Source: Chlorogloeopsis fritschii (GTDB taxonomy: Bacteria; Cyanobacteriota; Cyanobacteriia; Cyanobacteriales; Nostocaceae). From it: a DNA stretch of 64,000 nt. The notes beneath the pieces are model-generated. The model was given only the letters and a program-made list of their open reading frames with translations, did not search any database and had not been told where the DNA came from. Shown one piece after another: positions 33,124 to 41,670 of this stretch (its first letter is position 1; each line of letters opens with the position of its first letter). Position numbers and translations under genes: made by a program. The stretch lies in NCBI RefSeq assembly GCF_043099315.1, contig NZ_CP170746.1, one strand, 5' to 3'.

Positions 33124-34767
33124 GTGACATCTTCTGTATTTGCTGCTGAACGCCTTTTATTCACTCCTGCCACTCCCAACACCGATGCGATCGCCACTAT
33201 TTTTGCCTTTCCCAACGAGTATAGTGTGGGCATAACAAGCCTTGGCTATCAAGTAGTGTGGGCTACTTTAGCTATGCGTTCAGATGTGCAGGTGAGTCGC
33301 TTGTTCACCGATATTCACGAACCACTGCCAAGAAAGCCAGAATTACTTGGCTTTTCGATGTCCTGGGAATTGGATTATGTGAATATATTAAACTTATTAG
33401 AATCTTTAGAAATTCCCATCAGGGCAGCTTTCCGCGATCCTAATCATCCCATAGTTTTTGGCGGTGGCCCCGTTCTGACTGCCAACCCCGAACCCTTCGC
33501 AGATTTTTTTGATGTCATTTTACTGGGGGATGGTGAAAATCTCCTAGATAATTTTATTGATGCTTATCAAGCAGTTAGGAATGCTGACAGGCAAACTCAA
33601 CTTCAAGCACTCGCACAAGTACCGGGCATTTATATTCCGAGTTTGTATGAAGTTGAGTATCACGATGTTGATGGTGCGATTAAATCAATTCAACCTATTT
33701 CCTCAGAAATTCCAGCTGTAGTACAAAAACAAACCTACCGAGGCAACACTTTATCAGCATCAACGGTAGTGACTGAAAAAGCAGCTTGGGAAAATATTTA
33801 TATGGTAGAAGTGGTGAGAAGTTGCCCAGAAATGTGTCGCTTCTGTCTGGCAAGTTATCTCACTTTACCTTTTAGAACTGCTAGTTTGGAAGGTTCTTTA
33901 ATACCAGCAATTACAAAAGGTTTAACAGTCACAAATCGGCTCGGATTATTAGGTGCTTCAGTTACTCAACATCCTGAGTTTGAGGAATTATTGAATTATA
34001 TTAGCCATCCTCAGTTCGACGATGTGCGTCTGAGTATTGCTTCGGTGCGAACTAATACTGTAACTGTGCAATTGGCGCAAACTTTAGCGAAACGAGATAC
34101 AAAATCCTTAACAATTGCTGTAGAAAGTGGTTCTTCAAGAATACGACAAATTATCAATAAAAAGCTGGATAACGATGAAATTATCCAAGCTGCCGTGAAT
34201 GCTAAAGCTGGAGGATTAACTAATTTAAAACTCTACGGCATGGTAGGAATTCCTGGCGAACAACCAGAGGATTTAGATGCGACTGTAGCGATGATGCGCG
34301 ATATTAAAAAAGCTGCTCCTGGTTTGCGGTTAACACTAGGTTGTAGTACTTTTGTTCCTAAATCACACACCCCTTTTCAGTGGTTGGGAGTAAATCGCCA
34401 AGCCCAGAAACGGTTGCAGTTTTTACAGAAACAGTTAAAGCCACAAGGGATAGATTTTCGTCCCGAAAGTTATAATTGGTCAATCATTCAGGCTTTGTTA
34501 TCACGAGGCGATCGCCGACTATCACAACTTTTAGAACTTACCCGTAACTTTGGTGATTCTTTAGGTAGCTATAAACGTGCTTTTAAAGAACTAAAAGGAA
34601 AACTTCCCAGTTTGGATTTTTACGTTCATACTAACTGGTCAACCGATCAAGTTTTACCTTGGAGTCATTTGCAAGGGCCTTTACCACAGTCTACACTACT
34701 AAAGCACTTGGCTGATGCTACAAGTCAATTTGATAAATCATCTGAAAAGTTAATGGCTCAATGTTAA
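33124..34767 (+). CDS. Radical SAM protein with B12-binding-like N-domain
   Basis: 547 residues. Residues about 25-200 resemble the cobalamin-binding-like Rossmann domain seen in B12-radical SAM proteins (FPNEYSVGITSLGYQVVWA, GFSMSWELDYVNIL, FGGGPVLTANPEPFADFFD); whether cobalamin is really bound is unclear as the His loop DxHxxG is not evident. The 4Fe-4S cluster motif is CPEMCRFC (about 235-242), followed by a TIM-barrel (VESGSSRIRQIINKKLD, MVGIPGEQPEDL). The substrate is unknown; similar proteins are common in cyanobacteria. It starts with a GTG at 33124. A short-repeat stretch (CCTAGCCCCTAATCCC) lies immediately upstream. Confidence 0.83.
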   Translation: MTSSVFAAERLLFTPATPNTDAIATIFAFPNEYSVGITSLGYQVVWATLAMRSDVQVSRLFTDIHEPLPRKPELLGFSMSWELDYVNILNLLESLEIPIRAAFRDPNHPIVFGGGPVLTANPEPFADFFDVILLGDGENLLDNFIDAYQAVRNADRQTQLQALAQVPGIYIPSLYEVEYHDVDGAIKSIQPISSEIPAVVQKQTYRGNTLSASTVVTEKAAWENIYMVEVVRSCPEMCRFCLASYLTLPFRTASLEGSLIPAITKGLTVTNRLGLLGASVTQHPEFEELLNYISHPQFDDVRLSIASVRTNTVTVQLAQTLAKRDTKSLTIAVESGSSRIRQIINKKLDNDEIIQAAVNAKAGGLTNLKLYGMVGIPGEQPEDLDATVAMMRDIKKAAPGLRLTLGCSTFVPKSHTPFQWLGVNRQAQKRLQFLQKQLKPQGIDFRPESYNWSIIQALLSRGDRRLSQLLELTRNFGDSLGSYKRAFKELKGKLPSLDFYVHTNWSTDQVLPWSHLQGPLPQSTLLKHLADATSQFDKSSEKLMAQC

Positions 34768-34835
34768 TAGTAAATAGTAAGAATACAATTAGCATTAGCT
34801 ATTAACAGTTACAATCTAAAATTTAAAATAGATAG

Positions 34836-35024
34836 ATGCAAACAACAGCAGAATATTACTGTGCTTATTGTGGCGAAGAAAATTTAACTTTTGTAGATTT
34901 GAGTGCGGGAGGGCAGCAATCTTATATAGAAGATTGTCAAGTTTGCTGTCGTCCCAATATTTTATATATCCGCATCGATGAAGACACTCTTGATATCGAA
35001 ATTGATACTGAGTATGAAGGCTAG
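34836..35024 (+). CDS. CPXCG-type cysteine-rich small protein
   Basis: 62 residues. Two Cys pairs, CAYCG at about residue 9-13 and CQVCC at about 34-38, make a zinc-ribbon; the C-terminus is acidic (DEDTLDIEIDTEYEG). It matches the small 'CPXCG' zinc-ribbon family of unknown role. Start ATG 34836. The SRPBCC gene begins 17 bp downstream, so the two are probably co-transcribed. Confidence 0.85.
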   Translation: MQTTAEYYCAYCGEENLTFVDLSAGGQQSYIEDCQVCCRPNILYIRIDEDTLDIEIDTEYEG

Positions 35025-35041
35025 GTTTGAGGTTTTTCTTA

Positions 35042-35494
35042 ATGCTGCACTTTAAGTATTCCTCAGTTATTGATGCACCCGTAGAAACAGTTTGGAAATT
35101 TCACGAAAGAGCGGATGTTTTGCAATTGCTTACCCCGCCTTGGCAACCTTTACAAGTAGTACGTCGTGAGGGAGGCTTGGGCATAGGTGCTATTACTGAG
35201 TTTCGTCTGGCGATTGGGCCATTGCCTTTGCGTTGGTTAGCACGTCATACTGAATATGAAGAATATCATCTATTTACAGACGAACAGATATCTGGGCCAT
35301 TTGAATCCTGGGTACATCGACACAAATTTGAATCAGAAAATGGCAAAACCAGATTAACTGATGAAATTTCCTTTGCTTTACCTGGTGGGCAAACAGCCGA
35401 GTTTCTGGGTGGCTGGTTAGTACAGGTACAACTAGAAGCGATGTTTCGCTATCGTCATCACATAACTAGGCAAGAATGCGAGTCAGGTAAATAG
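35042..35494 (+). CDS. SRPBCC-family (START-like) ligand-binding protein
   Basis: 150 residues. The helix-grip fold is indicated by YSSVIDAPVETVWKFHERADVLQLLTPPWQPL, a pattern close to cyclase/dehydrase-like and YfiR/CalC-type SRPBCC proteins, and by SGPFESWVHRHKFE then TRLTDEISFALPGG. It should bind a hydrophobic ligand; no ligand can be named. I take the ATG at 35042 (MLHFKYSSVI) rather than the TTG at 35027. It is downstream of the zinc-ribbon gene in probable operon. Confidence 0.82.
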   Translation: MLHFKYSSVIDAPVETVWKFHERADVLQLLTPPWQPLQVVRREGGLGIGAITEFRLAIGPLPLRWLARHTEYEEYHLFTDEQISGPFESWVHRHKFESENGKTRLTDEISFALPGGQTAEFLGGWLVQVQLEAMFRYRHHITRQECESGK

Positions 35495-35752
35495 GGGATA
35501 GGGGATAGGTGACATGGAACAGATGAGTCTCCCCGCGTACTCTTCCCAGTACCCAATCCCCATCTCGGCTAACAAGAATTTCATTTAACAATTACTTTTA
35601 TTAAAGAATAAATAAAATCTCCAGAATTTTTAGTCGTTCTAGGCTTTTTCAATACGATAATAATTTCAGTTTTTCATCCGTTAAAACACTGATAATTTAA
35701 CGCCACATTTTTTATATGCGGTGGCAATTTTAATGTTTAAAAGTTTAAAAAT

Positions 35753-36511
35753 ATGAATTATTTACAATTAAATGTTACTCACACAGTAACTTTACGGTTA
35801 GCCTTTGTGGGTGTGTCTTCCCTATGGTTACTGACGCCCTTTCCCAAGGCTCAAGTGATGGAAGCAGGCGACATACTGAAGAAGTCGAAAAACTACCAAC
35901 TACAACCTGCTCAAGAACAAGTTTGTCCTTCCGCCAATTTAATACCTAAACGCAGTTTCCATACAGCTAAAGATTATATCTATATTTGCAGAGGAGAACG
36001 AGACGATTCTCTTGGTTATTATGTAAGAATTTCTAAAAATGGCGGCAACAAGATTACTGTACCTATAAGTAGTAAAAATGGTGAAACTTATGTTGCCATT
36101 CAAGGTGAATTAACATACATGGTTAGCCCTTATGAATTAGTAATCACCAAACTCAGCAAAGGTGGTAGTGTCTCCTTCAGAGAAAAAGTTAACAGTGCGA
36201 TCGCTGCTGATGGTAAACCTTTAGCTAGGGGTTGTCCTGATGGTAATACTACCTTTGTGGAAGCTAAAACCAAAAACTTTATTGTATATATTTGCGGTAG
36301 AGAAGTTCCCAGCAGTTGCGTAGCTGTGGCTCGGCAAGGCAATCAAAAAATCATCATTCCACTGCAAAGTTATAATTCCCGTGAAGGCATAGAAGACAGC
36401 CAATTTATTGCTGTTAATGGTGACATTCGTTACTTACTTACCCGGAATGCACTAAAAGTTTCTAGGGATGGTAAAACAATAATCAAAGAAAAAGTCTTGT
36501 ACTGGAATTAA
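35753..36511 (+). CDS. Hypothetical exported protein with two related domains
   Basis: 252 residues. Residues about 12-34 look like a signal peptide ending near PKAQ. The mature part contains two similar halves: FHTAKDYIYICRGERDDSLGYYVRIS..KITVPI and VEAKTKNFIVYICGREVPSSCVAVAR..KIIIPL, each with Cys in an IYIC/VYIC strand and each ending in a strand like AIQGELTYMVSPYELVIT or AVNGDIRYLLTRNALKVS. So it is a duplicated beta domain, perhaps disulphide linked. Function unknown. Start ATG 35753. Confidence 0.7.
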   Translation: MNYLQLNVTHTVTLRLAFVGVSSLWLLTPFPKAQVMEAGDILKKSKNYQLQPAQEQVCPSANLIPKRSFHTAKDYIYICRGERDDSLGYYVRISKNGGNKITVPISSKNGETYVAIQGELTYMVSPYELVITKLSKGGSVSFREKVNSAIAADGKPLARGCPDGNTTFVEAKTKNFIVYICGREVPSSCVAVARQGNQKIIIPLQSYNSREGIEDSQFIAVNGDIRYLLTRNALKVSRDGKTIIKEKVLYWN

Positions 36512-36554
36512 TGGGGTAGAAGGCAGTGGTTCGGCTCCGCTCACCAACCAGAGC

Positions 36555-36736
36555 TTTTGTAGGGTGGGCACTACCAAACTTTCCTAAAACCCTTATTTTA
36601 GGTTATGAAAAGTGCCCACCTTACGGTTGAGCTTCCAAACTTAAGTTTTTGTAGGGTGGCACTACCAAACTTTCCTAAAACCCTTATTTTAGGTTATGAA
36701 AAGTGCCCACCTTACGATTGAGCTTCCAAACTTAAG
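36555..36736. repeat. 92-bp tandem pair of a palindromic element
   Basis: Two near-identical copies (36555-36645 and 36647-36736) of TTTTGTAGGGTGGGCACTACC ... GAAAAGTGCCCACCTTACGG ... CTTCCAAACTTAAG. Each has outer inverted ends (AGGGTGGGCACT/AGTGCCCACCTTAC), so each can fold into a hairpin. The second copy lacks one G in the left arm (GGGTGGCACT). Confidence 0.88.
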
Positions 36737-36760
36737 AAAACCTATGTCTTGTATGTATAT

Positions 36761-37579
36761 TCAGCTATCTTTATTCTTAAAGATTTGGTGAGAAGCCCAC
36801 TGAAACAAACCAGGAAATAACCGATTAACCGCCTGTGAAAAGTTGGCAGAACCAACAAATATTTCGGATTTCTGATTTTTAACTGCATCCCAAATGGCAT
36901 TTGCTACATCTTCAGGTTTCTCTACCACGGGATTTTTCAGAATGTTTTCAATTTGTTGGCGACGGCTTTGAGTATCTTGCTCATTTTTCCCTCTCATCAC
37001 AGCCCGTTCCATGAAATTAGATTTAATTAAATTCGGATAAATACCACAAACCTGAATTCCTTTCGGCTTTAATTCTGCATGAAGCGCTTCTGTCAATCCT
37101 GTAACGCCAAACTTACTTGTACAGTAAGGAACAAGGTAAGCGGTAGGTACTTTACCACCGATGGAACTCACATTCACAATTGTTCCTTTTCCTCTTTGAA
37201 GAAAGTGAGGCAGTAAAGCATGAATTGTATGGATATATCCCCATAAATTAGTATCTATAACCTTGTGCCAATCTTCCAGCGAAAACTCTTCTACTGGTGC
37301 TGATGCATAAATGCCTGCGTTATTTATTAACACGTCAATATAACCATAATGCTCCAACGCTTTATCTACTAGTGTTTTCACCTGCAATGGATCGGTGACA
37401 TCACAAGTAACTATCAGTGGTACTGTACCACTAACGTTTTGTACCTCCTGCGCTGCTATTTCTAAGCGATCGCTATGACGAGCCGCAAGTATAAGTTCAT
37501 ATCCTTTGCGGGCAAATAAAACAGCTGTTGCTTTACCAATCCCTTCAGATCCACCCGTAATTAGTGCCGTAGGAGCCAT
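36761..37579 (-). CDS. Short-chain dehydrogenase/reductase
   Basis: 272 residues, classical SDR. Cofactor loop TALITGGSEGIGKA (TGxxxGIG at about 8-14), NNAGIYASAP (about 86-95), Ser in NVSSIGG, and the catalytic YCTSK (Tyr/Lys, about 155-159). The Arg in AARHSDRLE suggests NADP preference. Substrate unknown. Start ATG 37579. It has a paralogue-like SDR at 61882 in this window. Confidence 0.85.
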   Translation of the reverse strand: MAPTALITGGSEGIGKATAVLFARKGYELILAARHSDRLEIAAQEVQNVSGTVPLIVTCDVTDPLQVKTLVDKALEHYGYIDVLINNAGIYASAPVEEFSLEDWHKVIDTNLWGYIHTIHALLPHFLQRGKGTIVNVSSIGGKVPTAYLVPYCTSKFGVTGLTEALHAELKPKGIQVCGIYPNLIKSNFMERAVMRGKNEQDTQSRRQQIENILKNPVVEKPEDVANAIWDAVKNQKSEIFVGSANFSQAVNRLFPGLFQWASHQIFKNKDS

Positions 37580-37974
37580 ATTCTTAGTTCAAAAACTTAT
37601 TTACTTCCTATTAGTTTGAGCAACAATATTTAGAAAACCTTCTGACTTCCGTTAGATATTACTGGCAACTTTGCAACTACCGCTCTCTGTAGTGAACTTT
37701 AAGCAGGCGATCGCACTATCTAACAAATTACGAGCTTTTATTCAAAAACAAGAAAAATCATGTATACATTATTACTAGTTTGCTTTACAAAGCATCTTGG
37801 CTGTAGAGACCAATAGAAATATTTATTAACCTTTTGTTAGATAAAACTTTGTATATTAGCCCCTAAACTTCACCCTTTCGACTTGCTTACACTTTGGCAC
37901 TAGAGATAGATAGCACTTGTTAAGTGAGTAAATACCATGAATTGTGTAGTTCACAATCTTGAGGAAACTTAACA
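37580..37974. other. Divergent spacer SDR / hli
   Basis: About 395 bp, AT-rich, with one GCGATCGC site at about 37707. It must contain the hli promoter, which in this family responds to high light, but I cannot point to a defined light-responsive element. Confidence 0.5.
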
Positions 37975-38166
37975 ATGGGGCCTTATCCAACTGATGCAAC
38001 AGAGAAAGCATATAACGGTAGCGATCGTAATGCCTTTAAGTTTGGCTTTACACCTCAGGCTGAACTGTGGAATGGGCGCTTGGCGATGATTGGTTTTTTG
38101 GCTTACCTACTCTGGGATTATCAGGGTTATAGCGTACTGCGCGAGGTACTTAACCTCATTCACTAA
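37975..38166 (+). CDS. hli: High-light-inducible / CAB-ELIP-like one-helix protein
   Basis: 63 residues, one membrane helix. The chlorophyll-binding signature is AELWNGRLAMIGFLAYL (about residues 29-45) preceded by NAFKFGFTPQ. Hli proteins bind chlorophyll and carotenoid, and protect photosystem assembly or dissipate excess energy in thylakoids. Residues 1-20 are a polar stroma-side head. Start ATG 37975. The ketocarotenoid gene crtW lies just downstream on the same strand, about 230 bp away, and psaAB a few kb further, so this is a light-stress neighbourhood. Confidence 0.93.
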   Translation: MGPYPTDATEKAYNGSDRNAFKFGFTPQAELWNGRLAMIGFLAYLLWDYQGYSVLREVLNLIH

Positions 38167-38398
38167 ACTCCGCGGCTCAAAAGCCTTACAGAGCAAGAAA
38201 TTTTGCTTACACAGTCACCATCTATGCAAATATGTGTAATATTATTTAAGTAAACTTAATTTTTCTACATATTTGATTTAGATGTTACTTATAGCACAGC
38301 GCTGACCACGAACGGGGTTTTCCCTTAAGTGGTTAGTGAACTTTTTAATGACCAAATTGTGTGAATTTAAACAAAATTTTAGGCGGAGTAAAAGCCTG

Positions 38399-39184
38399 AT
38401 GCAATCAAAACACTTACCAAACCCTCATATAGAAATTACAAATCAATTTACTATCGGTACAACAGGTATTTTCATCGCTGTTACCATAGTAGGAATATGG
38501 GCAACTAGTTTAATTTTTTTACTTTTATTTGACCTCTCTAAATTGAACATTTTAGAGTTAGTCTTGGCTATACTTGGGCAAACATTTATCTACACAGGAT
38601 TATTTATTACTGCTCATGATGCTATGCATGGTGTAGTTTTTCCCAAAAACATCAAGATTAATCACTTAATCGGAACATTAAGCTTATTTTCTTATGGTTT
38701 TTTATCTTACAAAACATTATTAAAAAAACATTGGCTGCATCACCACCACCCAGCCAGTGAACTAGACCCAGATTTCCACGACGGCAAGCATAAAAATTTC
38801 TTTGCCTGGTATTTTTATTTTATGAAAAACTACTGGAGTTGGGGTCAAATAATTACCTGGATAATCGTATATAATTCTGTTCACTATATACTACATATAC
38901 CCCACACAAATCTTATTCTCTTTTGGGCATTACCTTCACTATTAAGTTCATTACAATTATTTTATTTTGGTACATTTCTTACTCATAGAGAACCACAAGG
39001 AGGTTATATTAAACCTCACTTTGCTCAAACTATCTCTATGCCAACATGGTTGTCACTTATTACTTGCTATCATTTTGGCTACCACAAAGAACATCACGAA
39101 TACCCTCATCTTGCTTGGTGGCAGTTACCAGAAATTTACAAATTAAATAAACTTACTAAAACTGAACTCAGTATTTCTAATTAA
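38399..39184 (+). CDS. crtW: Beta-carotene ketolase (CrtW type)
   Basis: 261 residues from the ATG at 38399 (GGAG lies upstream; ATG 38348 and GTG 38336 would extend the N-terminus without family support). A membrane diiron oxygenase that adds 4-keto groups to beta-carotene to give echinenone/canthaxanthin. His clusters: HDAMHG (about residue 77), HWLHHHHPASELDPDFHDG (about 113-131) and YHFGYHKEHHEYPH (about 232-245). Four or so membrane spans. In cyanobacteria the products are photoprotective and serve proteins such as OCP. The paired hli gene fits. A terminator follows. Confidence 0.92.
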   Translation: MQSKHLPNPHIEITNQFTIGTTGIFIAVTIVGIWATSLIFLLLFDLSKLNILELVLAILGQTFIYTGLFITAHDAMHGVVFPKNIKINHLIGTLSLFSYGFLSYKTLLKKHWLHHHHPASELDPDFHDGKHKNFFAWYFYFMKNYWSWGQIITWIIVYNSVHYILHIPHTNLILFWALPSLLSSLQLFYFGTFLTHREPQGGYIKPHFAQTISMPTWLSLITCYHFGYHKEHHEYPHLAWWQLPEIYKLNKLTKTELSISN

Positions 39185-39225
39185 AAGGGAATAGATAAAA
39201 ACTTTGCGCTCCTTATTAAATGCAC

Positions 39226-39258
39226 AGATCCTCGACTTTTCAAAAAAGTCGGGGATCT
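39226..39258. terminator. Hairpin between crtW and the lipoprotein gene
   Basis: AGATCCTCGACTTTTC-AAAAAAGTCGGGGATCT with one mismatch, flanked by T-rich sequence. It lies 41 bp after crtW and 13 bp from the end of the convergent gene. Confidence 0.8.
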
Positions 39259-39271
39259 TGTTTCTTTACAA

Positions 39272-41077
39272 CTAATTTTGAACTTCCTCGCTTGATTTTT
39301 CAGGCGTTGCTGTACTTTCTGGTGCAGGAGGCTGATTCATCTGTGGTCGAGCAAAGGGTAAAGTTGGAGATGGCGCAGCATTTGGATACTGCCGACGATT
39401 AAAAAATCTTTCTAATTCTGGTTTTTCTGGCTGAGGAGCAACTTTTTGAGGTAAAAGCTTCGGATCGATTTCTTGCATAGTCTCCTGTTCTGCTGCAGGA
39501 GACTCTTTCACAATCTCAGGCAGCGTTGGAGGTAGGCTAGAAGATGCTTCTGGTGAAGGTTGCGGGGTAGATAGATTACCTGCACGACGATTCAAAAATC
39601 GACTAAATCTTGATTTTTCTGGTTGAGTAACTTGAGGTTCTGTTGTAGTTTCTGGGGCTGGAGTCTCGATAATTTCCGGTAGTGTGGGAGAAACGCTAGG
39701 AGATGGCTCTACTGTAGGTTGAGAAATGGGCGCTTTACCTGTAGAGCGCTGGAAAAATTTACCAAATCGAGATTTCTCTGGCTGAGTGGGCTGTGTTTCT
39801 GGTAACTGAGTAGCTTCAGGTTCTGGTGTAATTTCCGGTTGTGGTTCTAATGCCGGAGTTGGGCTAGGAGATATTTCTGTTGGTTGTGGGATAGGTGTTT
39901 TACCTGCTCGATTTTGGAAACGATTGAAAAAGCCACCTTTTGGTTTCTCTGGCTGAGTTGGAGGTGCTTGCTCAATTTCAGGAACAGGCTGTTTTTCTGG
40001 GAGTGGTATTTCTGGCGTAGTTTCAACCGTGGGTACAACGCTAGGAGTTGGTGTAGGTGCAACTTCCAAACTCGGCTGTTTTTCTTCCTGGGGTTGAATT
40101 TCTGGTGTAGGAGTAGGCGTGGGTTCAGCAGTCGGTACTTTAGCTGTGTAGTTGGGATCTACAATTGCGCGAACTCGATCTGCAGAAAGTTCTCCTCTGA
40201 CAATTTTAGAAAGGGTGTCTTTACCCTTTGGTTCGTAGGTTATTAACCTAACTGTGCTGTTAAATTCATTTTTGACGGGATTGCCTTGGTTATCCAGAAA
40301 TTCCAATTTTACCCAGTTTTTACCTGGTTTAAAGCCTTTAAGGTAAATTGCTTGCCAGCGATCAAGAACAAAACTTTCACCATTAATAGTGCAGCGGATG
40401 CGCCAATCTGCAAACTGGTTGTTAGGGTTATCTTTCGCTATAAGGTGTAAGGGCGCATTTGTCAAGTAAAAGTCTAGTAGAATCGGCTCTGCTCCATAAC
40501 TGCCTTTCGGACGGCTGTAGGTTAGCAGAGGTAAATTTGGATCGGGGTTGTTATCGTCGCTTTTGGTGAAAATGTGAAATGTTGTCTGAGCATAGGCACC
40601 TTCGTTTTTAAAGCTTTCATGCCAAGGACGGGAGGCAAAAACACGCAAGGTATGGGTGCCAGGGGACAAGTCTGGTAAAACTAAGGGTTGATTTAAGTCG
40701 TAAACTGCAATGTATGGTTGATTGTCAACTATTACGTGCAGATGCGGCCCCATATCCAGTTGTGAATCTTTAAATATAGGTAGATCCTTAACCTGGAAAC
40801 GGACTGTAGCTGTGTTATCTTGCAGGACTTCATCCTGCTTGGGAGTCACTATTGATACCTGAGGTCGATATACTTCTAAGGTTTGACCTAGTTCTTGAAT
40901 GACTGTTGGTGGGGCAACCTCCGAAAATTGCTTCGTGGAAATTGAAGAGCTTTCTCGTAAACTACCAGATGGTTCTTGGCCGATTGCTTTATTGCCACAG
41001 CTAGTCAAATTTAATACTAGAGCCAATACCATTAGCGACTTCATGAGAGTTGCAGCCGTTGTCCGCCACGAGTTCAT
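39272..41077 (-). CDS. Lipoprotein with Pro-rich four-fold repeat tail
   Basis: 601 residues from the ATG at 41077 (a GTG at 41086 is possible). Signal peptide ending in a lipobox LNLTSC (Cys about residue 27). Residues about 50-290 are a folded region with Ig-like strands (PHLHVIVDNQPYIAVYDL, GTHTLRVFASRPWHESFKNEGAYAQ). From about 310 on it is Pro/Glu/Thr-rich, with four repeats of the form QPEKxxFxxFxxRxxG followed by PxPQPT, each carrying a basic/aromatic patch (GGFFNRFQNRAG, FGKFFQRSTG, FSRFLNRRAG, LERFFNRRQY). Possibly a cell-wall or envelope anchor; the function is unknown. Confidence 0.75.
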   Translation of the reverse strand: MNSWRTTAATLMKSLMVLALVLNLTSCGNKAIGQEPSGSLRESSSISTKQFSEVAPPTVIQELGQTLEVYRPQVSIVTPKQDEVLQDNTATVRFQVKDLPIFKDSQLDMGPHLHVIVDNQPYIAVYDLNQPLVLPDLSPGTHTLRVFASRPWHESFKNEGAYAQTTFHIFTKSDDNNPDPNLPLLTYSRPKGSYGAEPILLDFYLTNAPLHLIAKDNPNNQFADWRIRCTINGESFVLDRWQAIYLKGFKPGKNWVKLEFLDNQGNPVKNEFNSTVRLITYEPKGKDTLSKIVRGELSADRVRAIVDPNYTAKVPTAEPTPTPTPEIQPQEEKQPSLEVAPTPTPSVVPTVETTPEIPLPEKQPVPEIEQAPPTQPEKPKGGFFNRFQNRAGKTPIPQPTEISPSPTPALEPQPEITPEPEATQLPETQPTQPEKSRFGKFFQRSTGKAPISQPTVEPSPSVSPTLPEIIETPAPETTTEPQVTQPEKSRFSRFLNRRAGNLSTPQPSPEASSSLPPTLPEIVKESPAAEQETMQEIDPKLLPQKVAPQPEKPELERFFNRRQYPNAAPSPTLPFARPQMNQPPAPESTATPEKSSEEVQN

Positions 41078-41086
41078 GTTTTTCAC

Positions 41087-41670
41087 CCATTCCTAAACAA
41101 CAGACAGATTTATGTTGCATTCTGGCGCAAACTGTCCATTCGGAACTATAGCCCAAAAGGTGAAATCCTTTTTTAGCTACTTGTTCTTGGACTGAGAATT
41201 TAAGTTTTTTAATTTAAGTCAGTACTATCTAAGATAATTATGTGGCGATTTTAACTATTTCTTCTTACAGCTATTTAACTATATTTTGGTATAAGTCGTC
41301 ACGAAAAATCCAATATTTTTAATTAGATGAAGCTGTAAGAGTTAAAAACAGCGATCGCTCCAAAAAATAACCATAAATTTTGCGAATTGTTTAGCTTTGT
41401 AAAATAAATAGAGAAACTATTGACTTTTTGACCAGCGTTTTGGAATCCAAAAGCAGATGAGACAATAAATCTGGGGATTTTGAATTATTGTTAAAAAGTC
41501 TCCAACAATGTACAAGAGAAGACTTTATAATTCAACAGAAACCACTCCCCACACAAGGTCTTCATCGCGGCTCCAGATTATAAATGGAAAATGCGATTTG
41601 GTTTACAAAAACCTCGAAGACAGCTTGTGGTCACAATGATTCCTCAGTCCCTTTTAAGAGAGGAGGTCGA
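41087..41670. other. psaA promoter/leader region
   Basis: About 580 bp of AT-rich DNA between divergent genes. It should carry the light-regulated psaAB promoter. The psaA frame happens to stay open upstream to 41584, but AGAGGAGGTCG just before 41671 fixes the real start. Confidence 0.6.

Noticed and set aside
41584..41670. 29-codon N-terminal extension of PsaA
   Set aside because: The extension has no likeness to PsaA; the ribosome binding site GAGGAGGT stands just before the ATG at 41671.
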